This document shows, one piece after another, positions 32,051 through 45,400 of a stretch of 64,000 nt of DNA. Position 1 is the first letter of the stretch, and every line of letters starts with the position of its first letter. Below the pieces are notes generated by a model that worked only from the letters and a program-made list of their open reading frames with translations, was not told the DNA's origin and did not search any database. The stretch comes from Trachythela sp. YZ-2020 (Eukaryota > Cnidaria > Anthozoa > Malacalcyonacea > Clavulariidae), in the NCBI GenBank assembly GCA_016169945.1, contig JADLSH010000363.1:372001-436000 (forward strand), in the 5' to 3' direction. A program made the translations under genes and the position numbers.

Positions 32051-32223
32051 ACAACATAGGTCATAGTTAACGTGCATGTTGTTTTAAAAAAAATGTTTTT
32101 AAAGTAATTCTCTGCAATGATTATTATATTAAAACTAGGTTTTTCAATTACAGTTGAAGAAGAAATCATTGTAGTCTCCAATATAGCAATAGTAAAAGTG
32201 AGCCAAAGACAAAGTTTAGCTTA

Positions 32224-32320
32224 CCTTTATTTAATTTCTTTAGCCGTTCTTCACTTGACCAAGGTATGTTCAGTTTGTGACTAAAACAGTTGTCATGCCA
32301 GCTATATAGACAGCTTCACA
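32224..32320 (-). promoter_or_regulatory. Gene A core promoter and non-coding first exon
   Basis: On the minus strand a TATA box (TCTATATAGCTGGC) is followed by TTTTAGTCACAAA, CCTTGGTCAAGTG and a donor GGTAAGC at about 32224. The coding exon begins with ATG directly after a CACTTTAG acceptor at 31049, so this upstream stretch is best read as an untranslated first exon. The block is conserved at 37014-37105 and 37747-37845. Confidence 0.65.
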
Positions 32321-33059
32321 TTTGAAGTGTTGTTTTGCGTGCATTTTATAAACTCATTTAACGCAATGCACCTGTTTAATGTGCGTTAATGGACAGTAAA
32401 GGATGCATTAATGCGTACGGGTAACAATACACTATTCCAGCCTAGATCCTAGGCCTCTAAGCGTTCTCATTAATATGCAGGCTGCTGTCACGGAAATATA
32501 GAACGCGCGTATAGAGGACTAGGGACTAGTCTGACACTATTCAATGCCAATAGGAACTGGGGCGAGTTGTGAGAAAGATGAGATAAAAAGTATATAATAC
32601 AACCTTTCGATAACTACGTCACAAATCTCTCCTTGGCCCGGGAGCCTCATTCTCATGAATCGTGAGCGAATTGCATTTCTTCTTGATTCATGAAAGCGAA
32701 GCTCCCAGGCAAAGAAAGTATTCGTGACGTATATATAATTATCGAAAGGATGTATTATGCATGTCTGTAAATTAGATAATGAGTTGCAAAGGGAAATTTC
32801 TGACTTTATTGCATGTGCAAAAAACTTCATGCTAAGTAATTGGTTATCATTGCATTAATTGTTACCATTTCAAAGAAAAGTATTAAATTATTGTGCATAA
32901 AACTATGTATAAGAACGTACTTAAAATACCTACAAATGGAAATGTTGAAATCTAAAGTATAAATCTATTTATACACGTAAATATGTGAAAACATTCTAAT
33001 CACTTATAGTCGTGACTGGATCGTACTATTATTTCGCTAAGTGTTATGCAATGCATTGT

Positions 33060-36031
33060 TCACTGAACAAAAATATATCCAAATGAAAGTGTGTTAATGT
33101 TTCCACTGGACCATTTCATTCTTTTTTTTTTTTGAAATCCAAAACCAATAAACGAATCAGGCGTAGAACAATCATCTTCATAATTACCGGCCAAACCAAT
33201 TCGCAAATACAGCCCATGGCCATGATCAGGAAACTGCAGATTAAAACCTTCCATGTTGCAGTTTTGTTGTAAAGTTGAGTTATCTATAAGAGACATCCAC
33301 TTGGCTCGTCCTACGCTTGTCGCATGGTAGCTTCCGTTTGCGATTACACTGTACAGCGAATTTGCGGTATAGTTGAGCAGTATCCAGTTTGTGACGTTAC
33401 CCACGCTCATCCCCAGGCACATTTTGGTGAAGGGTGTGTTGTGGTACGAAGCTAACTTTGTTTCATTTTCTGTCAGACCGTCCAGACCAGCTTCAACGTT
33501 CAATGTTTTGTTGTTTGTCCATAATTTAGAGTTGTATTTCAAAGTTGTCTACAAAAAATGTAGACGAACATTATTAGACATATATAGTTTGTTATCTTTT
33601 CTTCGCCAACTTTGCGTTTTGTTGTCTGTTTGTAATGGCACAATTGTGTGTGTTACATGCAGTCAGTGGTTAGTGCATGTCCCTTTCAACTCATTCACCA
33701 AGATTCGATTTCACCGTAGAAACCCGCCAGCTATTTCCCCTGTTGCATTGCACTTGAGTTTCCCACTAGTTTGACTCCACAAACACAGCAAGTTTTCTCC
33801 GGTTTTCTCCTGTAAGTAAACTTGACCAACAAGAGATTACCTTTATCGGGCTTCTGTAGGAAGAATAGCTCTTGTGGAACAACCTGAAAAAGATTCAGAA
33901 GGCTTCGACCTTTCTAGCGAAGGCGTTTTGTCAGGAAGTTTCCATAGGGGGAACATTTTAGAACTGATAGAGCTATCCAGTATAAAGAAAAATATACAAA
34001 GCCCTGCCATGATGCAAAATACAGGATTTCGTATATTGCTTACTGCATTTTGTTTAATTTGTTCCATACTTTATTGACTTCACCTTATTTCGATCCAACT
34101 TCATAACTAGTGTCCAACCCCCTCCGCCACACTGCGAGGACAAATTCGACATATGACAATAAACTCGATAAACTTCTGAGGATTCGTTTAGTTGAAGGGA
34201 GTAAACCCCGTCAGATGCTGAACTAAAAAAATACGGCAATCATGATAATTTGCATTCATTTGGCTTAGTAAAATAAGCCAGGACTCTTAATGATGTCTAC
34301 CAAATAGTTTCAAACACATTAAACGAACCTGTCTTCTTCCAAGGCTTCTTTGCACGAGGTGTAAGGCACTAAAATTGAAAATTAGTTATAGGGCAATATA
34401 TTTCTCATATAGTAAATTTCAAGAATCATATACCAACGAACTATAAATCGCCAACCACATCCACCCTTACCATGATTAAACAATCATAATATTTACTTAA
34501 GAAGACTACAATATTAGTAAGAATAGAAGGAACTCACAGACTGCATAGTCTACTTTAATTAAGCCAGTGCTGCATGCCTCGGCCAGCAAATCAAGTCATG
34601 CCTTGATGCATAAATTATTCATGCAGTCATGCGCTAATTACGCATTCACACCATTCAGTATTTTTAGCCGGGAAAAGCAAGAAAAAATTCTTGGTGAATT
34701 TCTCATCCAGATAGAACCAAGATTTTATCGGTTTGTCTTTGGGCAATGCCCATTTTAGCTCCACAAATATTTATAATAAAATGCTTAATAGCTTTTTGAG
34801 TTACCTGCTCACAGACAAACGCACGCACACACAAACAAATAAACCCAGGTGAAAACGGCATAAAAGGCCTCCTGGCGGAGGCAATGATCAAACCGATAAA
34901 ATTATTTTACGCATTTATGTACCTTCGTGCTCTGGAAAGCAGCTGGAATCGTACGCCTAAAGCAAAAATACATTCTTGATTAGGACATACAGAAGTAACT
35001 CCACTCAAAATGAGTTTGATCTTTAGAGATGAAAAAGGCGGAAATCACTCGCGCGTTTATTGATGGGTTTCAGCAGGGTGCTCTGGTTTCCGTAAGAGAT
35101 ATACGGGGAAGCACATAGTGAACAACTTCAGAATTGTTGATACTGATATGAACGAGAAATTGAACTACATCTCTCAATTGTAATTTTTTCTCCAAATACA
35201 AAACTGCTGCATATAATGAAAATAATTAATATTTGTTGTCACTCTGATAAGTGCCGATAGGTGACCACCATCACGACAGTGCTTAGCGCCGAAATCCACA
35301 TACACATAGGCCTTCGTGATATACCTAACAGTAATAGCAACGCAGTTCTGGCAGATGTTACACTTACACCCGTTGTTTTGGTTCAGTCAAGCCATTTAAA
35401 TTTTAAAGTGGTCTCCGTGTCACGTGACAAAATTAAATATTCATTATAGTTATACCTTTTGTGGCTTAATGAAATAGACATGATCAAACGAAGTATTTGC
35501 CTCCAAAACAGAAGACGAATTTTCCACCAGTTCGTGTAAGAATTCACACTTGTTCGGTTCATTGGGCGAGGTGCTGTATTTGTAGTTGATAGATCTGCAA
35601 CATGGGTCAGCTAAACACTCGTCCACACACTCGAATCTGGAAGAAACATTCCGCACTTCCAGAATTGTTGCGTTAAGTCGGAAACCTAAAATATGGAAAG
35701 AACCACGCTAAAATGTAGAAGAAGAATATTCAACTAAACCGAACTTACTTTCTTTTTACACTCGATATCGTTATCAATTCTAAACTGTTCTCCCTAGAGG
35801 TCAAGTAAGGACCACCATGCATATTGGTCCATTCAGTTACTACAGCAAAAAAATTCTCCGATTAACCTTCCTAATACAACGATACTAACCTTCCAGAGAA
35901 GAATTGTAACAGAAATGCTCGTGTTTTATAGTAGTTTCAATTTCATGAGATTGCAATTCCTTAAACTTTATTGCCAAACGAATAAAAAGATACAGGAACG
36001 ACTGAAACTTAAACATTGTTCTTTCTTCCAT
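33060..36031 (-). CDS. Secreted PAN + fibrinogen-like protein B (USOMP5-like)
   Basis: Six coding exons on the minus strand: 36031-35890, 35685-35456, 34956-34923, 34368-34329, 34222-34084, 33548-33060; 1074 nt, 357 aa, same phases as gene A. The PAN exon (FECVDECLADPCCRSINY) is almost unchanged from copy A. The last exon is more diverged and shorter (FIGFGFQKKKRMKWSSG; lacks the SISGTNLTA part of A). The exon 5 GGGGWTLVMKLDRNK segment is conserved. Introns also align, which indicates a segmental duplication of about 5 kb. A dispersed ACCTGAAAAA / CTTCGACC repeat has inserted in the last intron of B and is absent from A. Expected to be secreted; role unknown, possibly extracellular matrix. 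Confidence 0.87.
34560..34885 (+). mobile_element. RTE-type LINE 3' tail (inferred), intron of gene B
   Basis: Same ordered blocks as 12305-12610: GGCCAGCAAATCAAGTC, a TAATTACGCATTC part, then CTGCTCACAGACAAACGCAC and GAAAACGGCATAAAAGGC, ending CTCCTGGCGGAGGCAATG. No counterpart is present in the equivalent intron of gene A, so it inserted after the duplication or was lost from A. Confidence 0.55.
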
Positions 36032-37013
36032 CTAAATAGAAACAAACAGAATTATAGTTTATAGATGAGAAAATTTAAGCGCGCGCTTCTCCAACCACAA
36101 GATTCATGGAAAAACCACATTTAGTGGTTATAGAAACGCGTAGATATATTAATTCAAGACATATTAAGAAAATTTGACTTTACAGGTAAAATAATTGAAC
36201 AAACCGTAGCACGTTCGCAATGAAGCTTTGGCTTTGAAAACTTTTCAGCTCTTAATATAATTTCTGTTTTCGATATTTTTTGTTTATATGAACATTGTCA
36301 TTCAAGTCATTGCGTTTAGATCCATTGAACTTATTGACAACCCTATTGGCACTGATTATAATGAAAGAAACTGCACTATAATGAAAGAATATCGAAATTG
36401 CTTCACAAATTTTAAACCTCCGTCTAATTGGACGAGGTCGACTTCTGAGCAGCAGGTATTCTGAATAATTCCAATATACATTCATTATTTAAATTAGTGT
36501 TGCGCTTATCAAATTTACGTCAAAAAATTCGGACAAAAAGTTTATGCTCAAAACGTTGATCACAAAATCTAAAATAGTTAACTTTATGGTTAACTGTGAC
36601 TAGGACTGCGTGAGATAGGAATTATTTAGACCTATATATCACTGAAGAAAATAAAAGAAAAAACACTCCATCATTAATTTTTATTCTCTCTCCGAGTCTC
36701 TCTCTTTAACACGATCAACTTTTAATATAGAATGCACCTGCCGCACGGTTTGTTTTCATCTATGGCCTTTTTGGCATGCACTTATAACATACAATACGTT
36801 TATAATGGTTATATTCAACATTTTATCGAGTTTTTCCAATGTAATGACATAAACGGACCCAACACTTTCCGCTAATGCGGAAGTAAAACATAGTTAACGT
36901 GCATATTGTTAAATGTTTTTAAAATAATTCTCTGCAATGATGATTATTAAAACTAGATTTTTCAATTACAGTTGAAGAAGAAATCATTTTTGTCCCTTAC
37001 AAAGTTTAGCTTA

Positions 37014-37105
37014 CCTTTAAATACAGAGTTCTTTACTTGACCAAGGTGTATTGTTTTGTGACTAAAACAGTTGTTATGCCAGCTATATAGCCTATATAGA
37101 CAGCA
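37014..37105 (-). promoter_or_regulatory. Gene B core promoter and non-coding first exon
   Basis: Same TATA-box, TTTTAGTCACAAA, CTTGGTCAAGT and GGTAAGC blocks as for gene A. Here the TATA region is doubled (CTATATAGGCTATATAGC). It lies about 980 bp upstream of the gene B ATG exon. Confidence 0.65.
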
Positions 37106-37746
37106 TCACATTTTAAGTGTTGTTTTGGCGTACTTTTTATAAACACATTTAACGGAATACACCTGTTTAAACTGCGTTAATGGATAGTAAGAAATCCATA
37201 TAGCCAGTAGCGAAACAAACATTATTCCCTATATAGCAACTCATGGAGTGCGAAGGAAGATACCCTCCCCCAACCCAACTCATAATGACATAAACGCGTC
37301 CAACACTTTTTCCTTGAGGAGTTAGATGGCCAGGCATTAATCAGAATGAAATAACAACGGAAGGGTACCTCTGGAAGGGTACATTAGGGCACATTGCGAC
37401 TTAACTTGTACTACTAATCATCCCATCGCGACAAGTATTTTTCATTCATTCGTCAGCCGTTTTATCTTACAGTAAAATTTAGTCAATATTGACAACTTTG
37501 TCAATTACTTTAGAGAATCGTCCACAGAAATGGGAAAAACAACTGATAACAATTAATGGGTATAGTGGGGCGGACCAGAAACCAGAAGATGCGAGTTCGA
37601 ATCCGCTTGAGACAACGGCCGTTGTTCTTTCTTCACTGTGTCAGAATTAATATGAAAAGATTTTCAATTACTGTTGTCAGTGTTAAACAAGAAATATAGT
37701 TAAAGAACAAAGTTTCTAATATACAGCAATAATCAAAGTGTAGCTT

Positions 37747-37845
37747 ACCATTAAATACGTAGTTCTTAAAGTGACCAAGATATATTGTTTTTGTGACTAA
37801 AACAGACTAAAACATGTCAGCTATATAAACAGTTTCACGCTTTAG
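37747..37845 (-). promoter_or_regulatory. Third, orphan copy of the promoter/first-exon block
   Basis: TTTATATAGCTGACATG, TTTTAGTCACAAA, CTTGGTCAC and TGGTAAGC recur about 700 bp beyond the gene B promoter, but no third coding unit follows before gene B. It may be an alternative upstream promoter for gene B or the relic of a deleted third gene. Confidence 0.55.
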
Positions 37846-37849
37846 CTGG

Positions 37850-39055
37850 TGTTTTAATGTACTTTTATAGACTCATTTACGTAGTGACGCAAATATACGC
37901 AACGCACCTGTAAAAGTGCATTATTGAACAGTAAAAATCTAGCCATAGCCACATAGGGATATACGTTAATGGTACGGGTAACAAACAATATTTTATGATG
38001 AATATATTTAAAAATAATTAATTCACTAAACCACTTTTCAATGGCATCACGCGATTTAGGTAAGTTCATTTAAAAATTATTGCAATATCGTTGCAATATT
38101 GTTGCAACATCATTACAACATTATTTCAACATCATTACAACATCGTTGCAACGGCATTGCGACAGGTCTATACGCTGTATACCCTCATTTCGTTTCACAG
38201 TTTTACTTTCCCTCACACTAGTCACAAGAAACGTGTCTCTATTGGGGGTCTATATATACATGTACTGACATGCAATTGAAACGTCATTACTTTCATTTCA
38301 TCAACATCATTTCTTTATATATTTATATATTTTTCAAAACAGTTAGTGGGAATGGAATAAAAGCCCTGCAGCCTCTTTTCTAGGGCCTCATTTCAGGCGT
38401 TTTGTTCATAGCCTGCCTCTCGTCCACGTACAGCCCACAGGTCGACTATTTTTGCTCGATCGGCGAGAGTAGCAAATTAACGTTGCCCTGGAAACCTACA
38501 TGCATGCTACGTGCTATTTCATGCTATATATTCTTAATTTATGAAACGATATATTTGTTCCAACAAAACACTGATACTTATGTCAACGTTGCAACCACAT
38601 TGCATTTTTATTTGTGTCGAATTAAAACTTGTAGTTGCAGTGAATATGACGCGTAGAGCCCGTATTGAAAACAGCTGGAGAAGGCATTGAAAACCCTGAG
38701 GTACAAAGCTAGGTATTTGTATAAAGACTGACAACTGACAGCGTTGAGTTTCGCGGAGCCGGCAACATGCATGTAATCTGTCGACACAAACCCGTGCTAC
38801 ATTTCACACTTGTATCAAAATTGTTTTCGAAACTCAACACCACTCTGCTAAATTCTTTGATAAGCAAACTACTACGAAAGTGCATTTCATCGGGAGTATT
38901 TTCTACCAAGCAGAAATGCAATAGCGTCGGCAATCTCTCTTGTCTACGTTTGTTATCGAAATTAAATGCAAAACAATGCATGTGATTATGTTGGCATTTT
39001 TTATCTCCGCTGCTTTGCAAATTAGCCAATGACAAGAGACTATGTACACCCCCAA
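37850..39055. other. Gene B to myosin light chain spacer
   Basis: No supported gene. A short degenerate repeat of TTGCAACAT and TTGCAATAT type spans about 38080-38165. Several overlapping short frames exist, but none resembles a known protein. Confidence 0.5.
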
Positions 39056-39069
39056 GAGTCTGGCATTGA

Positions 39070-39136
39070 CCAATCAGATGCCAGGACTGAGTTGAGAAAT
39101 TTTTGACAAGCCGTATAGGGCGTCTGGGATATATAG
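39070..39136 (+). promoter_or_regulatory. Myosin light chain promoter elements
   Basis: CCAAT at 39070-39074, a CArG-like CCGTATAGGG at 39111-39120 (one base off CC(A/T)6GG) and TATATAG at 39130-39136, about 120 bp before the start codon. CArG boxes bind serum response factor and drive many actomyosin genes, which fits the gene; function here is inference. Confidence 0.6.
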
Positions 39137-39255
39137 GGAGTAAACTACGCTGAAGGCAAACCTATTCACTTTAAGTCACAGTTCGGTCAAGGAGAGCTGT
39201 CCTCGAGTTGGTCGCGTTTATAGTTCAAACTTAGGTAATTTTTACATAATCCAAT

Positions 39256-41164
39256 ATGTCTTCGAAAAAATCAAAAAAGACGAAAAAGAAGGCTCAAAGA
39301 GCCGCCTCCAACGTTTTCGCCATGTTCGACCAACAGACGATCCAAGAATTCAAAGAAGCGTTCAACATGATCGATGTTGGCCGTGACGGTTTTATCGATA
39401 AAAGTGACCTGAACGAAACCTTCATTAACTTGGGGAAAATGGCTACGGACGACTATTTAGAGGGTATGATCAAGGAAGCCCCTGGCCCCATGAATTTCAC
39501 CGTGTTTCTAACACTTTTTGGAGACAGACTTAACGGTACTGATCCCGAAGACGTCATCCGCAACGCTTTTGGCTGCTTCGACGAAGCCGGCACGGGACTG
39601 ATTCCTGAATCGAAACTCAAAGATATGCTTATGCAAACAGGTGATAGGTAAGTTAAATGTCTATATTTCTGTGTTTCTTTTTATCTTGCTCTAACCACTT
39701 TTAATTTTATATTAACTGTAACAATTTCTTTGTAATTGCTGCAGTTAATATATAAATAAGTGTAACAATTACCTAAGTAACATTACTTCTTAAAATGCTA
39801 TTAGAATTTGTGCTAAGAATTACCAGTATCCTAGAGTCACAAACACACTTTTGAAAAACAGACTTTTCGTGCAATATGAGCCACAGATATTGAACTTTGT
39901 GATGAACCTAGTGACTCGCCACTCGCTATTATAACACTTCAAGTCTGTGAATTCGCCAGAAAGTTTTAAGGGGGCAAAAGTTTTTTAAAAATCCGAATTC
40001 AAGTTTACATGACTAGCCTTACTTAGTTGTATGGTAGTTTTGAGAGAGTATACAAATTTTCGCGAGAAACGAACGAGCAGATTTATATCGTGATTGTTGA
40101 ATAGATCAAGTCGTTTGTTAGTTCGTGTGAAAGGCACAGCGGGATAATTGCAATAAGTGTACTTTTATTGCGGTAATCGCTCTTCTTATCTGGCAGAAAG
40201 ACCAACGTTCTAAGAATCTGTTGCGAAAATGTGCTTTTCTATGCTGACTTCGGATATTTTGGATAAGATTTTTGAGTTTGTATAACTATTCTTGTGGGAA
40301 AATATAACAGAAATATTGCCAGATTTTTACGTTTCGTTCGAAAAACTCTCCGATAAACAGCGTTTCACTATTACAATGTTGACAAGACGTCCTGTGGTGT
40401 ATTAATATGAGATGTTAATTGTAGTTATTGTGAATTTGTGTGTTATACAGCGTGTAAGCTACAGAGTTATCATGGAAAATTATTTTCGAAATCTAAATGA
40501 TAGCTAAATTTAGTAGGTAAATTTGACTATTCAGCACTATCGTGTGGCAGATGGCCGGTCGTCAACCAGCAGTTATCATAGTGAGAATATAATATTAATT
40601 CTTTTCATTTTATGCAGTAGTCTTGTATTTGGTGGAAAATAAATAAAATAGAGAGATTTAGAAACCAATTCGCTTCCACACGCACGCAAGCGGCCGGTTT
40701 ATATCCCCCGTCCTCCCATGATAACTATCTACACTAACACATAACTGTTTATGTCTGTAATGAAAAGTTTGGTACCAGAAATGTTGTCGTACTGTACCGA
40801 TATCGGAACATACTATCATCACCCGTATTACGAGGTGTTACCAGTGGCTTCTGTAAGAGTTACAGTAGAGCAGATGGTAGTCAACTTCAAAAATGTTGCA
40901 CTTATAAGGTACATTTGTGAAGTTGACAATCATCTGCTGCCCAGAACGCCAACTAAAATGACCACTGTAGAATACCGAAAGTCATAGCCAACAAAGTCCT
41001 GAAGCTGTTACAATTCACCATTCTATTTTTTTTCACTTTCTTTCAGATTTACGGAGGAAGAAGTTGAAGAAATGTTCAACAGCGCTCCGATGGATCGTGC
41101 GGGAAACTTGCTGTATGCTGACTTCTGTAAAACCATCAAAGGCTCCGCTAAAGAAGAAGACTAG
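39256..41164 (+). CDS. Myosin II regulatory light chain (MYL9/MYL12 type)
   Basis: Two exons, 39256-39647 and 41047-41164; 510 nt, 169 aa. A lysine-rich N-terminal tail precedes the phosphorylation site [12 protein letters not shown]. First EF-hand [20 protein letters not shown] keeps the metal-ligand positions D, D, D and D, with Gly at loop position 3. [20 protein letters not shown] and [20 protein letters not shown] are family signatures. Ser18 is the equivalent of vertebrate Ser19, the MLCK/ROCK site; the neighbouring Thr18 equivalent is Ala17. The protein binds the myosin II heavy-chain neck and controls actomyosin contraction. A candidate AATAAA lies at 41370-41375. The intron of about 1.4 kb contains a MITE. 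Confidence 0.97.
40535..40960. mobile_element. CAGATGGT-type inverted-repeat element in the light-chain intron
   Basis: GGCAGATGGCCGGTCGTCAAC and AGTTATCATAGTGAGAA at the left, with GTTGACAATCATCTGCTGCC at the right. The family recurs at 41606-41815 and 62970-63105 (GCAGCAGATGGTGGTCAAC / TTAACCACCATCTGCTGC). This copy is diverged and may be composite. Confidence 0.6.
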
Positions 41165-42439
41165 ACTGACCTTTTTAATTATGAACTGACTTTTAACTCG
41201 ATATTTAGACAATATTCTATTCTTTGTAGTTTATTTTCAGTAGAAACAGTCTTTATTGTATAAAATATAACAATGTATTTGTGTGCCAGTCAAGTTATAA
41301 ATAATGTACCAATGCTCGTAATAGAAGGTCCGCTCTGTTTTTTGAATATACTGATGGTTGTTTCACCGAAATAAACGTTTTAAAATTTGGCATTGTTTGT
41401 GAATTTCTATTTAATTTCCTTCTCAAACTCAGCTTTTTGAAATTTGGAATAGAACGTACTTTTCAACTTTGAATGAACGAATGAATGAACAACTTTATTT
41501 AAAGAGGGTAAAAATAACACATGAGAGCAATACAGCTGAGAAACCTGTGACCCTCATACAATATATACAAAGTTATAGATTCTATCTACTTTAAAACGAT
41601 AAAGCTATTTAGATGGTGGTGGTCGACCTGTAGTTATGCAGATGGTGGTCGACCTATAGTTATCACAATAAGAAAATAATGTTAATTCTCAACATATGTG
41701 GTAGTATGGGAATATGGTGCTGTATAAATAGAAATGACTGAGGGAGTGAGGGGTATCAACTGTTCGTATACAAGGGTTTTAAATTTTCCCACCATCTGCT
41801 GTTCCGTTTACTGGTGACACCAATACTCGCTATAAACACCTGCGCTATGTTCTTGCTTATGATTCTAATGTATTAAAGTATTCGCTTTAATAGTCTGTTG
41901 GAGTTTTTTGGAAGGAGGGGAGTGGCTTAATAGAGGGAGGGTTTATTGATATAATTTGTAGATTTAATCACTAAACATATGTTTATCTGTTGTAAAGGAG
42001 TGATAGGCATAAAATAGTGAGGGGGAGGGCTTAATTCATACTGTAAAACGTGGTTGGCGTATTACGGAGGCGGGCCCCTACCCGTTCATATAGCAGCAAT
42101 TACTCCAGTTGTATAGAATTTTACAGGTCAGTGTCAATAATTCTAAACGACCGCGCTATGATTTGAAAGACTGGGCTCTAAATATGTCTGCCGCAGAAAA
42201 CGTTTCATGAGCGCAAAATGTTTTGGGAAAAACTTGAAAATTAATGCTGCATGAACTACGCAGGGTATTTGATTTTAAATAATCTACAAGAGGTCTATCT
42301 TAGGAACCAAGATTTAGTCTAAAATCAACGCAAAGTCTCAGGAATCGTTTGGAAAACGAGCGTGAATTTGTGACAGGAGTGGAGACAACACAGTAGTTTA
42401 TTCACATGTGCTTGTTTTGTTGTTGAAAGTATATGCAGT
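41165..42439. other. Light-chain 3' region and AQR upstream region
   Basis: Contains the light-chain poly(A) signal (41370-41375), a LINE-tail-like GAATGAACGAATGAATGAAC near 41472, and a second CAGATGGTGGTCGACC inverted-repeat element at about 41606-41815 with CCACCATCTGCTG at its far side. No gene seen. Confidence 0.5.
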
Positions 42440-45400
42440 ATGGGGAAGGAGAAAGGCAAAGGACGTCGGGGTGGCTTTGCACCAACAGTGCAACAGATTA
42501 ATGCTGATATTTTAACACAAGTATGGAATATATTTTAACTTTTATGGATATTTTCTGGAGACATAAATAGAGATATGGATGTTTTCATGTGTAAGAATAA
42601 TGTGACCACGTTTGTATGCAAAGATGTTAGAATTTTGCGTCTTGTTATAGACATGTTGCATTTGCACTGTTCAAACCTGCAACAACTTGTTACACAATAT
42701 GACCAAGTTTGGTGAAAATCATGCATATTTGTTGCAATTTTTTAATATATTAATACACCAGGGTGCATTTTAAGTGCAATACGCCGAAGATCTTCGGCGT
42801 GGACTTCAGAAATTCTCGGCGTACTGGTGTACGATCGTATACTTTTTGGCATACTGGTGTATGAAAATACTAAATTTTAAGCCTACAGTGTTATTTATTG
42901 ACACACTAGGAATATTTCGATGACGGTAGCTTGCGCCGAGGCTATGCTTGGTGTAGCAATTTCAATGTTTGGCGTGGAATTTTAACCTCGATTTGAACAT
43001 CTTTCGAAGTGTCTTGGCGTGACTTTGTTCAAGTGCTGGCGTATCTTTGGCTTGGCCTTTACATAAAATGCACCCTGGATAATACAGTTGAAACACATAC
43101 ATTATTCTGTCTAATGCCACATGCCCTATTAATGATGTAACACCATTAATGAGGTGACACTTAACAAGATTGCGCTATGCAGTATTAACGAGCTGAAACT
43201 ACAAACGAGTGCCGCTCTTAATGAGGTGGCATTATTAATGATATACCCTAATAACAAGGTTGCCCTATTAACAATGTGATCCTATTGAGGTGGCCCTATA
43301 TTTATTGAGATGGCCCTATTAACCAGGTGGCATTATTAATGAGGTGGCCTTATTAATGAGGTGGCCTTATTAATGAGGTGATCTTATTAACGAGGTGGCC
43401 TTATTAATGAGGTGGCCTTATTAACGAGGTGGCCTTATAAATGAGATTAACCTATTGCCATTATTAATGCAGAGGCAAATTGCACTGTAAATCTGATATT
43501 GCTAGGATATAACAATGAATATTGGATGAGTTAAGGGTAGTGGTTTTACCACATTTCTAAATATTTGCAAAGTTGAAAGTTTGGATGATTTTTAATGAAT
43601 AACTTGACTTTTCAGGTGGCAAATACTTACTGGGCACCTCACCATAACCACTTACCATATGATCCTAAGGTAATGTTCACTTTTATGCTATGTACAAAAT
43701 GTACATATAATACCCTATGGTTCCTTCCTCAAAGCATCCACACCTCCCCCACTGAGGAAATTGGAAGTTAACCCCTCTCCTTCTTCAGACATCCTAGTAC
43801 ATTTTACTATTATCGAATAAGATCCCCCCCCCCCTTTCCGGATGGCAGAAATTTCCTCCGTAGTGGGAGTCTGGATCTTTTCAGGAATTACCAATCAATA
43901 ATTAGCTTTAAATTTAATCACTGGGGTATAATTGTATTGAGATTATTCCTCTTCTGTTAGGTTATTGACAAAATTTATGAGAAGGATCTGTTGGGATGCA
44001 GGTACTCTACAATTGCAGTTGATATATTATACAATACATGTTTTATATGATAATTTCATCAGAAATTCACCATTTCTTTTCACAACATTTTGTAGTTTTT
44101 CAAGTCAAAGAGTAGTGCTTCTTGAGTTTAGGTAAGCCATAACCAGTGGCGGACACTTTGCAAAATATTGGGGGTGCAAACTTAGGTTGCCAACATATAA
44201 CCATCTTTTTGTTGCTGCAAATCTCAGTTCTTAAAACCTTTTTGGCTTAAATTTCATGTAATTCTACTTAAATTATAGCCTATCAAGGCTTTTGTGGTTG
44301 TAAAATCATTAATACAGCTTTGTTACACAATTAGTCAGCCATCATTCAACAGCTTTGAGAAATTATTGGGGCGGCGATCGCCCCCTTGGCCCCCCGTAGT
44401 GTCCGCCACTGGTCATAATCCGGGCCAGATTTAACCATAAACTAATGTACACTAATGTAACTAGAGGGCCTTGGAGATTGCATACCACCGCCAGCAAATT
44501 AAATCAAGTTAAATAAATTATTCACGCACTAATTATGCATACTTTTGTAAATTTCTCATTCAAGTTTCATCCAAATCAGACCAAAATTTGTTGAGCAAAC
44601 ACACAAACACAAACACAAACAAACTTACTGTAGGTGAAAACATAACCTGGTGGAAGTAATAATGTATACTGTAAGAACCAGGGATGGATTCACTGGGGGG
44701 GGTGCAGCGGGAGGGGGGGGATGGTGAATTCCATATCAAATCTGAATTTTGGATTTGATAGGGCATTTATCAAACAAAAATCAAGTATCTAGGCAATCAT
44801 ATTTTTCCAAATTCTGACAATATGACCCACTTGACCATGCAGTGGCTCCTTAGTGATGATTCACCCTGCTTCGGACACCCGCCACATCCTGCTTCATGAC
44901 CAGCACCCGCTTAGCACCCCCCTATCAGGTCATGCTGGATCCATCCCTGGTAAGAACCAGTTCTTTTTGGAATAATATATTCTGATTTTTTTTTAGTCAA
45001 TATATGGAAAATTATTTGTGGCCAAACTTTAATGCAGAGCAGGTACATACCTAATATTAACACTTGTCTATATAATTCATTTAAGATCTGTCAACATTAT
45101 ATTTTATTAGTTCTTGAGTGAACCATTACTTTATTTAAACCAATGTAGGCGTCATTGGCCCATGTGATGTCCATCACTGTGATGGTGAATGAGAAGTTTC
45201 GAGAAAGTGTTCCACCTTGGGAGGTAAGCTAGGAACATAATCTTTCAACCATATCTGCAAATGTTGTGAAAGTAAAGGTTGACACTCTGTGTACCATAGG
45301 TGGATTTTCTGAACATGCAGGGGGCTGCACACTCGTAAAGCTCTTTCTGAACACCTCCAAGAAAAGTCATCAGCTGTGGTGGTGGCAGCAAGTAACACTG

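Noticed and set aside
38080..38279. Overlapping plus-strand ORFs with repeated CNIV/TTSL units
   Set aside because: Product of the degenerate TTGCAACAT repeat; two frames are open at once.
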